This document shows positions 34,171 to 44,074 of a stretch of 44,129 nt of DNA, piece by piece. Within the stretch, counting starts at the first letter, position 1. Each line of letters opens with the position of its first letter. Source of the stretch: an uncultured Alphaproteobacteria bacterium (GTDB lineage Bacteria; Pseudomonadota; Alphaproteobacteria; Rhodobacterales; Rhodobacteraceae); contig CAJWEI010000021.1 in assembly GCA_913031285.1 (NCBI GenBank), positions 1 to 44,129 on the forward strand, read 5' to 3'. The translations under genes were made by a program, and so were the position numbers. The notes below the pieces were generated by a model. That model saw nothing but the letters and a program-made list of their open reading frames with translations. It did no database searches and was not told where the DNA came from.

Positions 34171-35412
34171 ATGACTACCAAACAAATATATGATCTTGGC
34201 GAAATGCCACCCCTTGGCGAAGTACCTGACAAGATGCATGCATTCTTGGTGCGGCAGGATCGCTTTGGCGAACCCGAGAGCGCCTGGCAACGCGAAGTGA
34301 TTGATACACCCAAACTTGGACCCAAAGATGTACTTGTTTACGTTATGGCTTCTGGCATTAATTATAATAATGTTTGGGCGGCATTGGGATATCCCGTCGA
34401 TGTGATCAAGGATCGTCAGAAAAAAGGCGAACCCGAGGATTTCCACGCAGGCGGATCGGATGCTTCTGGAATTGTTTGGGCCATTGGGGAAGACGTTTCT
34501 GATGTGAAAATTGGCGAAGAAGTCGTTGTGCACTCAGGCTGGTGGGAGCCAGAGGATCCTTGGGTTCTTTCTGGTAAAGATCCAATGCTGGCCACATCTG
34601 TCCGCATTTGGGGCTATCAGACTAACTATGGTTCTTATTGCCAATTTGCCAAGGCTCAATCGCATCAAATTAAGAAAAAGCCAAAACATCTGACATGGGA
34701 AGAAGCGGGATGTTATATGCTTTGTGCGTCAACAGCCTACCGTCAGTTGATGGGATGGGCACCGCATACTGTTGAAGAAGGCGATGTTGTTCTGGTTTGG
34801 GGTGCCGCTGGTGGGCTTGGTGCGATGGCGCTGCAGATAGTATCTGCTCTTGGCGGTAAGCCGATTGCTGTCATCTCCAGTGAAGACAAACGTCAATTCT
34901 GCATGGATAAAGGTGCCGTAGGCGTTATAAACCGAAACGATTTTGATCATTGGGGGCCAATGCCAGACACAGCCGCGCCAGAGTATGGTAACTTTATGAA
35001 AGGTGCTCGAGCCTTTGGAAAAGCAATTTGGGACATTCTTGGCGAACGTAAGAACCCCAAAATTGTTTTTGAGCACCCAGGTGAGGCAACATTGCCGACC
35101 TCTGGTTTTATTTGCGATACAGGTGGTATGGTTGTCATCTGTGCTGGTACAACCGGTTATAATATCACCATGGATCTCAGATACCACTGGATGATGCAAA
35201 AGCGTTTTCAAGGCTCTCACCTTGCGAATGATGAACAGTCAGAAGCTGTCAATGAGCTGCTCTTAGCGGGCAAAGTCGACCCCTGCCTGTCTGAGACCTA
35301 TAGCTTTGATCAAATTGGCTATGCACACCAGTTGATGCATGAAAACAAACATCCTTACGGAAATATGGCCTGTTTGGTGAATGCAACTGTGAAGGGGCAG
35401 GGAGCTTCCTGA
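34171..35412 (+). CDS. ccr: Crotonyl-CoA carboxylase/reductase
   Basis: Ccr reductively carboxylates crotonyl-CoA to ethylmalonyl-CoA with NADPH and CO2, the key step of the ethylmalonyl-CoA pathway; it can also reduce acryloyl-CoA. This 413-residue MDR-family protein matches Ccr in [105 protein letters not shown] and [12 protein letters not shown]. It is clearly longer than AcuI, the acryloyl-CoA reductase more often found beside dmdA. AGGAGAAGCTT precedes the ATG, 16 bp after dmdA. Within a DMSP operon it might remove acryloyl-CoA instead of, or besides, serving the ethylmalonyl-CoA pathway. Confidence 0.9.
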   Translation: MTTKQIYDLGEMPPLGEVPDKMHAFLVRQDRFGEPESAWQREVIDTPKLGPKDVLVYVMASGINYNNVWAALGYPVDVIKDRQKKGEPEDFHAGGSDASGIVWAIGEDVSDVKIGEEVVVHSGWWEPEDPWVLSGKDPMLATSVRIWGYQTNYGSYCQFAKAQSHQIKKKPKHLTWEEAGCYMLCASTAYRQLMGWAPHTVEEGDVVLVWGAAGGLGAMALQIVSALGGKPIAVISSEDKRQFCMDKGAVGVINRNDFDHWGPMPDTAAPEYGNFMKGARAFGKAIWDILGERKNPKIVFEHPGEATLPTSGFICDTGGMVVICAGTTGYNITMDLRYHWMMQKRFQGSHLANDEQSEAVNELLLAGKVDPCLSETYSFDQIGYAHQLMHENKHPYGNMACLVNATVKGQGAS

Positions 35413-35752
35413 CCTTTTAGAAAATTTGTAATAAAGACCACCTCCTTAATGTCTTAGGGAGGTGGTTTGCATTTTAATTGTTATCAAATTATTTTGCAGA
35501 AGCCTCCTTTTGCACACCAACACATTTAATCCAATTATTGCTTAATCATTGCAAGATTAGTTCTGAAATTGCTTACACTATTATCACAAATTGTCTTTTA
35601 TCATGGTAGTGAGCAAAAGGTAGTGAATGTTATTTAAAATTTCAAAATATAAAGAAATCATTCGTAAACACGAGTTTTTAGGATTGGCGTTTGCAGATTA
35701 ATCTCACTATGTATTTAAAAAGCGAAACGAAAAATTAGAAGGCAGTTTTGTG
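35413..35752. other. Intergenic region between ccr and the class V aminotransferase gene
   Basis: Apart from the terminator hairpin at its left end, this 340-bp AT-rich region shows no gene, RNA or repeat. The promoter for the following gene should lie in its right half. Confidence 0.4.
35437..35475 (+). terminator. Probable terminator after ccr
   Basis: ACCACCTCC (35437-35445) pairs with GGAGGTGGT (35458-35466) to give a perfect 9-bp stem and 12-nt loop, followed by TTGCATTTT. The T-run is interrupted, but the stem is strong and lies 25 bp past the ccr stop, ending the operon. Confidence 0.7.
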
Positions 35753-36976
35753 ATGGATTTTGATCTTAATTTTGTACGGAACCAGTTTCCAGCCTTGCAG
35801 TCGCCAGATCTTAAGGATGTTGCTTTTTTTGAAAATGCCGGTGGGTCATATGCTTGCCGTCAGGTAATTGATCGACTCAATAGATTTTATACTGAGCGCA
35901 AGATGCAACCCTATTGGCCGACACCCGCTTCGAAACTTGGGGGTGAGGAAATGGATGAGGCGCGGGTGCGGCTGAGCGCTATGATGGGCGTTGCGCAAGA
36001 TGAGTTGAGTTTTGGCCCCTCCACAACACAGAACACGTATGTTCTGTCTCAGGCTTTCCGTCAATTGCTACAACCTGGAGATGCAATAATTGTCACTAAT
36101 CAGGACCATGAAGCAAATTCCGGTCCTTGGCGTAGGCTTGCAGAGGCTGGTATTGAGGTACGTGAATGGAGATTGACTGCTGAAACTGGTCATCTTGATG
36201 TTAACGAATTGCAAAGGCTTTTAGATGATAACGTAAGTTTAGTGTGTTTCCCACATTGCTCCAACGTTATCGGAGAAATAAACCCGGTGAATGAAATCGT
36301 TGAACTTGTGCATAATGCAGGCGCTTATGCCTGTGTTGACGGAGTGAGTTATGCACCGCATGGGCTGCCAAATATGACGGAAATAAAAGCGGATATATAT
36401 CTCTTTTCCACTTACAAAACGTATGGCCCACACCAAGGATTGATGATTGTGAGAAGGGCATTGGGCGAAAAGCTACCGAACCAAGGTCACCATTTTAATG
36501 CGGATACGCTTTATAAACGCTTTACTCCAGCAGGACCTGACCATGCGCAAATTGCAGCCTGTGCTGGAATAGCTGATTATTTTGATGCTCTTTATGAGCA
36601 TCACTTTCCAGACGTGGCTGATCCGGTAAAGCGAAATGATATTGTTCATAATCTCATGCGGAGCTGGGAAACAAAATTGCTTCAACCCTTGTTGAATTAT
36701 GTTCAAAATAAAAACTCATTATCGCTTCTTGGGCCAGCTGATGCAATAACACGCGCACCAACTGTTGCAGTTAAAACGCAGAGGTCACCAAGCGAGATAA
36801 CCCAAGAACTTGCCTCGCTAGGACTTGCTGTTGGGGGAGATGATTTTTATGCAGTGCGTCCTTTAGCAGCGATGGGTTTGGATCCTAAGGTTGGCGTACT
36901 TCGTATGAGTTTTGTACATTATACAAGTGAAGCGGAGGTTCAGCGTCTTATGTCTGCCCTAGACGATATTCTTTGA
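35753..36976 (+). CDS. Cysteine desulfurase-like class V aminotransferase
   Basis: This 407-residue PLP enzyme has the fold-type I class V pattern. The lysine in FSTYKTYGPHQG should bind PLP; the cofactor Asp/His region is ACVDGVSYAPHG, and the PLP-phosphate loop is SFGPSTTQNTY. The N-terminal FENAGGSYACRQVIDRL is typical of the VC1184-like group of cysteine-desulfurase-like proteins. The SufS catalytic Cys loop is not evident, so sulfur transfer is doubtful. ATG 35753 follows AAGGCAG; GTG 35750 is an equal alternative. It is followed 53 bp later by the photolyase gene. Confidence 0.85.
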   Translation: MDFDLNFVRNQFPALQSPDLKDVAFFENAGGSYACRQVIDRLNRFYTERKMQPYWPTPASKLGGEEMDEARVRLSAMMGVAQDELSFGPSTTQNTYVLSQAFRQLLQPGDAIIVTNQDHEANSGPWRRLAEAGIEVREWRLTAETGHLDVNELQRLLDDNVSLVCFPHCSNVIGEINPVNEIVELVHNAGAYACVDGVSYAPHGLPNMTEIKADIYLFSTYKTYGPHQGLMIVRRALGEKLPNQGHHFNADTLYKRFTPAGPDHAQIAACAGIADYFDALYEHHFPDVADPVKRNDIVHNLMRSWETKLLQPLLNYVQNKNSLSLLGPADAITRAPTVAVKTQRSPSEITQELASLGLAVGGDDFYAVRPLAAMGLDPKVGVLRMSFVHYTSEAEVQRLMSALDDIL

Positions 36977-37029
36977 TCTGATATGACCTCTAAAAGCGTA
37001 CATTACTTAAATAAATAAGAGTTTAGCCG

Positions 37030-38445
37030 TTGGCCCACCCCATAATCTACTGGATCAGACGTGATCTACGTTTGTACGACAACCCTGCGCTGCATTATGC
37101 GGTTCAAACTGGCCGCGCTGTTATCCCACTATTTATTATGGATGACCAGGAGAAAAACCTTGGCGCCGCACCAAAATGGCGCCTTGGATTAGGTTTGGAG
37201 CACCTTTCGAGCGAACTTGAAAAGATTGGCTCAAGGATTATTTTTCGATCTGGCAATCCCAAAATTGTTATCGAAGAATTGATCACCCAAACTGATGCTA
37301 GGAACGTTTGCTGGAACCGTCTCTATGATCCCGTGGCGCGTCAAAGAGATGCAGTTATTAAAGAGAGCCTGACAGAGAGAGGAATTGAAGCGACTAGTTT
37401 CGCGGGAGCATTGCTTTTTGAACCATGGACTGTAAGCACTGGGACGGGTGGATATTACCGAGTTTATACCCCGTTTTGGAATTCTGTCAAAGCGCGCGAC
37501 GTGCAAGCTGAGCACCCATCGCCGGAATTGATCAATGCGCCGTTGGACTGGCCAGTGTCAGAGAACATCGCCGATTGGAAAATGGGTCAAGCGATGGGGC
37601 GTGGTTCTCACGTCGTGCGCCCGTTTGTTAGGCTGGGGCAAGCCGCAGCGGTAGCCAGGTTGGCATTATTTCTTGAAAAAGATGTTGGCCATTATCCTGA
37701 ACGAAGAAATATTCCATCTATTTTGGGCACTTCGGGTCTTTCTGAAAACCTTGCTCTAGGTGAAATTAGCCCCAAGCAATGCTGGCATGGCGGTCAAAAG
37801 GCACTTTGTGACGGTATTCAGGGCGCTGAGATTTTCCTTAAGGAAGTTGTTTGGAGGGAATTTGCCTATCACCTGATGTTCCATACGCCGCATATTCTGG
37901 ACTCCAACTGGAAACCAGACTGGGACGAGTTCCCTTGGCAGACTGATGAAGACAGCCCCGCAGTTTTAGCCTGGAAACAAGGGCGTACTGGTGTGCCTTT
38001 TGTTGATGCAGCAATGCGCGAAATGTATGTTACCGGCCGGATGCATAATAGGGGCCGCATGATTGTGGCATCTTATTTAACAAAGCATTTACTATTTCAT
38101 TGGAAGATTGGCCAAAAATGGTTTGAGCAATGTTTGATTGATTGGGATCCTGCCAGCAATGCCATGGGATGGCAGTGGTCTGCCGGATCTGGACCGGATG
38201 CGACGCCTTATTTCCGGGTTTTCAATGCTGAGACACAGCTTCAAAAATTTGATGCAAAAGGGCTTTACCTCAAACAGTGGATTGCTGAATTACATCAATC
38301 ACCATCTGATACAGCAAAGAGTTTCTTTGACGCCATTCCGACGAACTGGAATTTGAACCCTGAAATGGAATATCCAAATGCTATCATGTCCATGAAAAAT
38401 GGGCGTGAAAGAGCGCTCAATGCATATGCAAACCGCGGATTTTAA
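37030..38445 (+). CDS. phr: Deoxyribodipyrimidine photo-lyase
   Basis: Photolyase splits UV-induced pyrimidine dimers using light and FADH. This 471-residue protein has the N-terminal antenna domain (IYWIRRDLRLYDNPAL) and the C-terminal FAD domain (GRTGVPFVDAAMREMYVTG, RMHNRGRMIVASYLTKHL, SNAMGWQWSAGSGPDATPYF, RVFNAETQLQKFD), as in class I CPD photolyases. The start is TTG 37030: an in-frame stop lies 6 bp upstream, and the next ATG, at 37138, would delete the conserved N-terminus. It runs into cfa after 12 bp. Confidence 0.95.
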   Translation: MAHPIIYWIRRDLRLYDNPALHYAVQTGRAVIPLFIMDDQEKNLGAAPKWRLGLGLEHLSSELEKIGSRIIFRSGNPKIVIEELITQTDARNVCWNRLYDPVARQRDAVIKESLTERGIEATSFAGALLFEPWTVSTGTGGYYRVYTPFWNSVKARDVQAEHPSPELINAPLDWPVSENIADWKMGQAMGRGSHVVRPFVRLGQAAAVARLALFLEKDVGHYPERRNIPSILGTSGLSENLALGEISPKQCWHGGQKALCDGIQGAEIFLKEVVWREFAYHLMFHTPHILDSNWKPDWDEFPWQTDEDSPAVLAWKQGRTGVPFVDAAMREMYVTGRMHNRGRMIVASYLTKHLLFHWKIGQKWFEQCLIDWDPASNAMGWQWSAGSGPDATPYFRVFNAETQLQKFDAKGLYLKQWIAELHQSPSDTAKSFFDAIPTNWNLNPEMEYPNAIMSMKNGRERALNAYANRGF

Positions 38446-38457
38446 AGGGAGGGGATT

Positions 38458-39672
38458 ATGTTTTTAACATCTACAAAAAACCAAGATGATTTACCAAGAT
38501 ATTTCACACAAGTTTTTGATCAGGTCAAACACATGAATACTGGTCGCCTCGATTTCCTTTTGTCCGATGGCCGCGCATTTCGGGCCGAAGGTCAAAAACC
38601 GGGACCGATGGCTCAGGTAAATATAAATGATAATGATATCTTCGCACGTTTGATCCGTGAGGGCGATTTAGGGTTTTGCGACGCTTATCTAGATGGCGGC
38701 TGGAGTACGCCGAATCTTCAGGCCTTTATGGACTGGGTGCATGCGGATAATGAGACATTATACGATGGCTTTCCAGGGGTGTCACTTTTGCGAGTATATG
38801 AAAAGCTCCGTTTCTGGCTTCAAAGTAATTCCAAGCGTCAAGCCCTAAAGAATATCAGCTACCACTATGATCTGGGAAACGAGTTTTATGGTCTCTGGTT
38901 GGACAATACGATGACCTACTCATCGGCACTCTTTGAAACGGGTTATGAAAGTCTTGAACAGGCTCAAATTGCAAAATACGCCTCTATGATTGATCAAATG
39001 GGAGTTAAGGCTGGGGATCACGTCCTTGAAATTGGATGTGGGTGGGGCGGTTTTGCGGAATATGCAGCCATGGAAAGAGGCCTGAGTGTAACCGGACTTA
39101 CAATTAGTAAAGAGCAACTGGAATTCTCAAGAAAAAGAATTAAAGATAAGGGCTTAGATGGCAAGGTTATATTTAAACTTCAGGATTATCGCGATGAAAA
39201 AGGTACATACGATGGGATTGCAAGTATAGAGATGTTTGAAGCCGTCGGCGAAAAATACTGGCCTGCGTATTTTCAGACACTTCGCAGTTGTCTACGTCCC
39301 GGGGGTAACGCAACGCTTCAAATCATTACTATTTCGGATGACCGATGGGATGTCTATCGCAGAGGGGTAGATTTCATCCAGAAATATATTTTCCCTGGTG
39401 GTATGTTGCCATGTCCAAGCGTTCTTCGTTCTCAGGTTGAACAAGCGGATTTAGAAGTCGTCAAATCTGTTGAGTTTGGAGCAAGTTACTCCAAAACTCT
39501 GCGTCTTTGGTATGATGATTTTAATCAAACTTGGGATCAAGTCGCCGATCTTGGCTTTGACGATCGATTTAAGAGGATGTGGAATTTTTATCTTACGTCA
39601 TGCGCCTCGACTTTTTCTAGCGGAAATTGTGATGTGACGCAGATCACTGTCGCTAATCCCACCAAAGCCTAA
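38458..39672 (+). CDS. cfa: Cyclopropane-fatty-acyl-phospholipid synthase
   Basis: Cfa transfers a methylene group from SAM to the double bonds of membrane phospholipid acyl chains. This 404-residue protein has the DAYLDGGWSTPNLQAFMDW segment, ISYHYDLGNEFYGLWLD, MTYSSALFE, the SAM-binding VLEIGCGWGGFAEYAA, GLTISKEQLEFSR, SIEMFEAVGEKYWPAYF and FIQKYIFPGGMLPC, all characteristic. GGGAGGGG precedes the ATG. It lies 12 bp after the photolyase stop and the two are probably co-transcribed. Confidence 0.96.
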   Translation: MFLTSTKNQDDLPRYFTQVFDQVKHMNTGRLDFLLSDGRAFRAEGQKPGPMAQVNINDNDIFARLIREGDLGFCDAYLDGGWSTPNLQAFMDWVHADNETLYDGFPGVSLLRVYEKLRFWLQSNSKRQALKNISYHYDLGNEFYGLWLDNTMTYSSALFETGYESLEQAQIAKYASMIDQMGVKAGDHVLEIGCGWGGFAEYAAMERGLSVTGLTISKEQLEFSRKRIKDKGLDGKVIFKLQDYRDEKGTYDGIASIEMFEAVGEKYWPAYFQTLRSCLRPGGNATLQIITISDDRWDVYRRGVDFIQKYIFPGGMLPCPSVLRSQVEQADLEVVKSVEFGASYSKTLRLWYDDFNQTWDQVADLGFDDRFKRMWNFYLTSCASTFSSGNCDVTQITVANPTKA

Positions 39673-39906
39673 GAGTGGATGTCATACTAGGTTAAGATGG
39701 TTCATTCTATTTGCTGATCGACTGCTAAGAATGTTACATTCTCGTTAATCGGGACGAAAGTTTTGCGGGAAGAGATACTATTTTTCGGTTAGGCACGGAA
39801 TGACAGCCTGTCAGGCGCTAGTCAGAAAAGGAGATGGCCTGCGATCGCTTGAGTTTGTAGGCTAAGCTGTTTAGATATAATGACATTAAGTTTCCGGAGA
39901 CTATTT

Positions 39907-40941
39907 ATGCGTTACGCAGAAGACCTGAGCGCAGCTATTGGCAATACACCATTGATAAAGCTGAAAAAAGTGAGCAAGGAAACAGGGTGTACTATTCTGG
40001 GCAAGGCGGAGTTCATGAATCCTGGTCAATCAGTTAAAGATCGTGCTGCGCTTTTCATTATTAAAGAAGCGGTGGCAAATGGTGATTTGCGGCCGGGTGG
40101 TACTATCGTGGAAGGAACAGCAGGAAATACCGGGATTGGTTTGGCTCTAGTGGGGGCGTCGATGGGATTTAAGACTGTGATCGTTATTCCCGACACTCAA
40201 AGCCAAGAAAAGAAAGACATGATCCGACTTGCTGGGGCGAAATTGATCGAGGTTCCGGCTGTTCCATATAAAAATCCAAATAATTATGTTCGTTATTCTG
40301 AAAGATTGGCTCATCAGTTGTCTAAAACCGAGCCAAACGGTGCGATTTGGGCCAACCAGTTCGATAATGTAGCAAATCGCAAAGCCCATACTGAGGGTAC
40401 TGGATCGGAAATATGGGACCAGACAGAGGGTAAAGTTGACGGATTTATCTGCGCCTGCGGATCGGGCGGAACTTTGGCGGGAACGGCAGCGGCATTGCAG
40501 CCCAAAGGCGTCAAGTTTGGGTTGGCAGATCCGATGGGGTCTGCGCTGTATTCTTATTACCAAGCCGGGATGCTTGTTAGTGAGGGCGAGTCTATTTCTG
40601 AAGGTATAGGGCAGGGACGTATTACTGAGAATCTCAAAGGGTTTACGCCGGATTGCTCTTACCAAATTTCTGATCAAGAAGCCTTACCGTTAGTCTTTAA
40701 TCTTCTTCAAGAAGAGGGGCTATGTTTGGGAGGAAGTTCGGGAATTAACATTGCTGGTGCAATAAGAATGGCCAAGGATTTAGGGCCGGGGCATATCATT
40801 GTGACTGTCTTATGTGATTTTGGTACGCGCTATCAGTCAAAATTATTTAACGCAGAATTCTTAAGGGCTAAAAATCTGCCGCTTCCGGCTTGGTTGAATG
40901 AAACGGGCCGAGTTTTAGACCAAGTTTTTGAGGAAACCTAA
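39907..40941 (+). CDS. cysK: Cysteine synthase A (O-acetylserine sulfhydrylase)
   Basis: The enzyme makes cysteine from O-acetylserine and sulfide with PLP. This 344-residue protein has AAIGNTPLIKLKKV at the start, the PLP lysine in NPGQSVKDRAAL, the substrate loop EGTAGNTGIG, the phosphate-binding GSGGTLAGTA, and SSGINIAGAI late. ATG 39907 is chosen because CGGAG precedes it at 7 bp and the family start MRYAEDL follows; an earlier ATG at 39880 lacks this. It is slightly longer than E. coli CysK. The mechanosensitive-channel gene starts 2 bp past its stop, then alaX, an order I recall from Rhodobacteraceae. Confidence 0.93.
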   Translation: MRYAEDLSAAIGNTPLIKLKKVSKETGCTILGKAEFMNPGQSVKDRAALFIIKEAVANGDLRPGGTIVEGTAGNTGIGLALVGASMGFKTVIVIPDTQSQEKKDMIRLAGAKLIEVPAVPYKNPNNYVRYSERLAHQLSKTEPNGAIWANQFDNVANRKAHTEGTGSEIWDQTEGKVDGFICACGSGGTLAGTAAALQPKGVKFGLADPMGSALYSYYQAGMLVSEGESISEGIGQGRITENLKGFTPDCSYQISDQEALPLVFNLLQEEGLCLGGSSGINIAGAIRMAKDLGPGHIIVTVLCDFGTRYQSKLFNAEFLRAKNLPLPAWLNETGRVLDQVFEET

Positions 40942-40943
40942 TA

Positions 40944-43280
40944 ATGGCGTTCTCACCAGCAAAACTGCTTGCCTTTTGGGTAATATCATTAGGATTACTC
41001 GCCAGCACCGGTTTTACTCAGTCAAGCGATATCGACTATGATTTGTGGAACAAACAGGCGCATCATGCAGATCGACAGATTGAAGCTAATCAAGTTTCTG
41101 AGAGTCTGCGCAAACAAGTTGCCGATTGGCGAGACCTTTTTCAAATTGCTAGTGAAGTTGATAAACCTCGCATTGAGACGGTCCAATCTCAGATAGAGGC
41201 CCTAGGAGCTCCACCAGAGGATGGGACTGCTGATCCATTATCCGAGCGACGCTCAGAATTGCTTTCCAAATTGGCGGTTCTTACATCACCTGTAGCCAAG
41301 GCGCTAGAGGCGTTTGAAAAGGCTGATGGATTAATTCGCGAAATTGATCAGAAAATACGCGCAGAGCAGGCATTGCAGCTGGTTCATTTGACCAACTCGC
41401 CAATGACAATGACCGCATGGCCGACTGCAGTAAGTGATTTTTCTGCATTTCATCGGGCCTTGCACAGAGAATTAAAGTCCACTTTAGCGTCTGATGCCCG
41501 ATGGACGCAGTTCAAAAGCCGTTGGGTAAGCTTTGCAACACAGATTATTATATCACTTTTGTTGTTGTTTGGGGCGCATGCGATTGTACAAAAAGTAGCA
41601 AACCTAATTTGGCTGGGAACGCAGAGCCACCAAAGGTTAACTAGCTTTGCGATGTCTTTTCTTGTGACCTGTTTGCAGGTAGCTGGATTATGCTATCTGA
41701 TAGGTGCAGTGAGGACTGCCGAGTTATTTGATATACGTGGGACGATAATTTTGAATTCTGCCTACGGTGGTAAGTGGGATGACGCATTCCAAAATTGGCC
41801 GCTGTGGTTGTTTGGCTCTCTCTGGCTTGGACAGAGATTATTTTTGGGTCAATATGCCAGTCTACCAACGCGTTCACACAGCGACTCGGGAACAGGTATT
41901 ATATTATTTGGTTCACTGGCTGGGATACTAATCTTTGATAATTACATTGATGTGATTGCCAAGTACGAGGTCGTGTCACAGCAGACCCATGCTATTTGGA
42001 ATTTTTTGCCAATATTGATTGGTGCAGTTGTTTTGTACCGTCTGAGTAGACTTGAATATCAAATCGAAGTGCCAAAAGAAGAGAACTCTGCTTTGCCTGA
42101 CGCGCAAAAATCTCTCAAGTGGAGGTTTATTGCGTCATTAAAGCGAATTGCGAGCTTTATTGCATTGGCTGCGCCAGTGTTAGCAGCAATCGGTTATATA
42201 AACGCCGCGACTGCAATCTTTTATCCTTTTGTTCAAACAGTTGCGCTTCTCTCTTTGTTGCTCATTGTGCAGGCACTGATCAGCGATATTTATTCAGCCT
42301 TTATAAGCAAAACGATACAAAATCAACCTGATGATGCACTTGTGCCAATTCTGATTGGTTTCTTTTTGATCTTAATGGCTCTGCCCATTTTTGCATTAAT
42401 CTGGGGCGCGCGTTCTGTCGACCTTTTGGAAATTTGGAATGCAGTACAAAAAGGTATCCCTATCGGTGATGCCCGGCTGTCACCTGTAAATCTACTCACT
42501 TTCTTCGTAATATTTACCATTGGCTATATGGCAACAAGATTGTTGCAATCAGCTCTTAAAGGCTCAGTCTTGCCAAAAACTACAATGGACAGTGGTGCTC
42601 AAACAGCCATTGTGTCTGGCCTTGGATACCTGGGAATTTTTCTTGCTGCGGTTATTGCGATCTCGGGCGCGGGGCTTAATCTTTCGTCGTTAGCGATCGT
42701 GGCCGGTGCATTGTCGGTTGGTATTGGCTTTGGCCTTCAAAATATAGTCTCAAACTTTGTATCTGGAATAATCCTATTGATAGAACGGCCTGTAAGTGAA
42801 GGAGATTGGATCGAAGTCGGTGGGAAGATGGGCTATGTTCGTAATATTTCGGTCAGGTCGACGCGAATAGAAACATTTGACCGCAGCGATGTAATCGTTC
42901 CAAATGCTGATTTAGTTTCTGGAGTAGTAACTAATTATACCCGTGGTAATACGATCGGTCGTTTGATTATTCCCGTTGGAGTCGCCTATGGAACGGATAC
43001 GCGCCGCGTGACGGACATCTTAAAAGACATTATTGAAGATCATCCTATGGTGTTACTGAAACCAGGCCCATCTGTTATATTTCAAGGTTTTGGGGCTGAT
43101 AGCCTCAACTTTGAAATTCGTGCGATCCTAAAGGACGTGAATTGGATGCTGAGCGTTAAATCGGAAGTAAATCATCAGATCGCTGCTAAATTTAATGAAG
43201 AAGCCATCGAAATTCCGTTTGCGCAGCGCGATATCTGGATCAAGAACCCTGAGGCTTTCCGCGGAAAGGATGAGAGATGA
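40944..43280 (+). CDS. MscS-family mechanosensitive channel with large N-terminal domain (DUF3772 type)
   Basis: This 778-residue channel opens under membrane tension to release solutes. A signal-like segment at residues 1-24 is followed by a coiled-coil-rich periplasmic domain (about 30-150, DUF3772-like) and several membrane segments. The MscS core contains the pore helix SSLAIVAGALSVGIGFGLQN, then NFVSGIILLIERPVSEGDWI and the cytoplasmic beta domain with IVPNADLVSGVVTNYT. It starts 2 bp after cysK, and its stop overlaps the alaX start as ATGA, so the three genes form one operon. Confidence 0.93.
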   Translation: MAFSPAKLLAFWVISLGLLASTGFTQSSDIDYDLWNKQAHHADRQIEANQVSESLRKQVADWRDLFQIASEVDKPRIETVQSQIEALGAPPEDGTADPLSERRSELLSKLAVLTSPVAKALEAFEKADGLIREIDQKIRAEQALQLVHLTNSPMTMTAWPTAVSDFSAFHRALHRELKSTLASDARWTQFKSRWVSFATQIIISLLLLFGAHAIVQKVANLIWLGTQSHQRLTSFAMSFLVTCLQVAGLCYLIGAVRTAELFDIRGTIILNSAYGGKWDDAFQNWPLWLFGSLWLGQRLFLGQYASLPTRSHSDSGTGIILFGSLAGILIFDNYIDVIAKYEVVSQQTHAIWNFLPILIGAVVLYRLSRLEYQIEVPKEENSALPDAQKSLKWRFIASLKRIASFIALAAPVLAAIGYINAATAIFYPFVQTVALLSLLLIVQALISDIYSAFISKTIQNQPDDALVPILIGFFLILMALPIFALIWGARSVDLLEIWNAVQKGIPIGDARLSPVNLLTFFVIFTIGYMATRLLQSALKGSVLPKTTMDSGAQTAIVSGLGYLGIFLAAVIAISGAGLNLSSLAIVAGALSVGIGFGLQNIVSNFVSGIILLIERPVSEGDWIEVGGKMGYVRNISVRSTRIETFDRSDVIVPNADLVSGVVTNYTRGNTIGRLIIPVGVAYGTDTRRVTDILKDIIEDHPMVLLKPGPSVIFQGFGADSLNFEIRAILKDVNWMLSVKSEVNHQIAAKFNEEAIEIPFAQRDIWIKNPEAFRGKDER

Positions 43281-43996
43281 CAGCTTTACTATTTTTAGAA
43301 GATAGCTATCGTGGAGATGCTACTGCTATTGTTCGGGGCATTTCCCAGAATGGTGGCATTGTTTTAGACCGGAGCCTCTTTTATGCGACTTCTGGCGGGC
43401 AACCGGGAGATCGCGGTTTGATGTTATGGGCAGACACCCAAACAGAAATTGAAACTACTTTAAAGGGTGACGGAGGTACTATTGTCTGCATGCCCGCTCA
43501 ATCTCAACCTCTCCCGAACGTCGGTCAAGTCGTCACACAGCGTTTAGACTGGGATCTTCGCTACAGTCACATGCGTATGCATACGGCGCTGCACTTACTC
43601 TCTGTTGTAATTCCGTTGCCTGTGACAGGTGGTGCGATTACCGCAGTAAAAGGTCGGCTAGACTTTGATATGCCTCATGCACCTGACGAAAAATATGACC
43701 TGAGCGTGCGGATGAATGAGTTGATTGCTCGGTCACTTGAGATAAGTGAGACTTGGATTACACAAGACGAACTTGAGCAAAATCCAACGCTTGTGAAAAC
43801 GCTCTCAGTCCAGCCCCCAAAAGGTGCGTGTAAAATCCGCCTAATTCGAATTGGGCATGGCGAGGATCAAGTGGATTTACAGCCGTGCGGTGGTACTCAT
43901 GTTAAAAATACTAAGGAAATCGGCAAAGTGAGGATTTCAAAAATTGAAAAGAAAGGTCGGCACAACCGACGCGTCCATCTGGTTTTTGAAACATAG
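43277..43996 (+). CDS. alaX: Alanyl-tRNA editing protein (AlaX)
   Basis: AlaX is a free-standing editing domain that hydrolyses Ser (or Gly) wrongly attached to tRNA-Ala. This 239-residue protein has the zinc set His-x3-His in MRMHTALHLLSVV and Cys-x3-His in QPCGGTHVKN. SLFYATSGGQPGDRG near the start is the usual substrate-binding segment. Length suits the mid-size AlaX-M form. It overlaps the channel gene by 4 nt. Confidence 0.94.
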   Translation: MTALLFLEDSYRGDATAIVRGISQNGGIVLDRSLFYATSGGQPGDRGLMLWADTQTEIETTLKGDGGTIVCMPAQSQPLPNVGQVVTQRLDWDLRYSHMRMHTALHLLSVVIPLPVTGGAITAVKGRLDFDMPHAPDEKYDLSVRMNELIARSLEISETWITQDELEQNPTLVKTLSVQPPKGACKIRLIRIGHGEDQVDLQPCGGTHVKNTKEIGKVRISKIEKKGRHNRRVHLVFET

Positions 43997-44074
43997 GTTC
44001 TGTCTAAAACTTATAATACGAGAGCTGCTTGCCTCTTGCAATTTGGATCTGTTAGGCTGTAAAATGTAATCTGA

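Noticed and set aside
39801-39813. Short dyad TGACA-GCC-TGTCA upstream of cysK
   Set aside because: Only a 5-bp repeat with no T-run and no match to a known cys regulator site; expected by chance in a region of this size.
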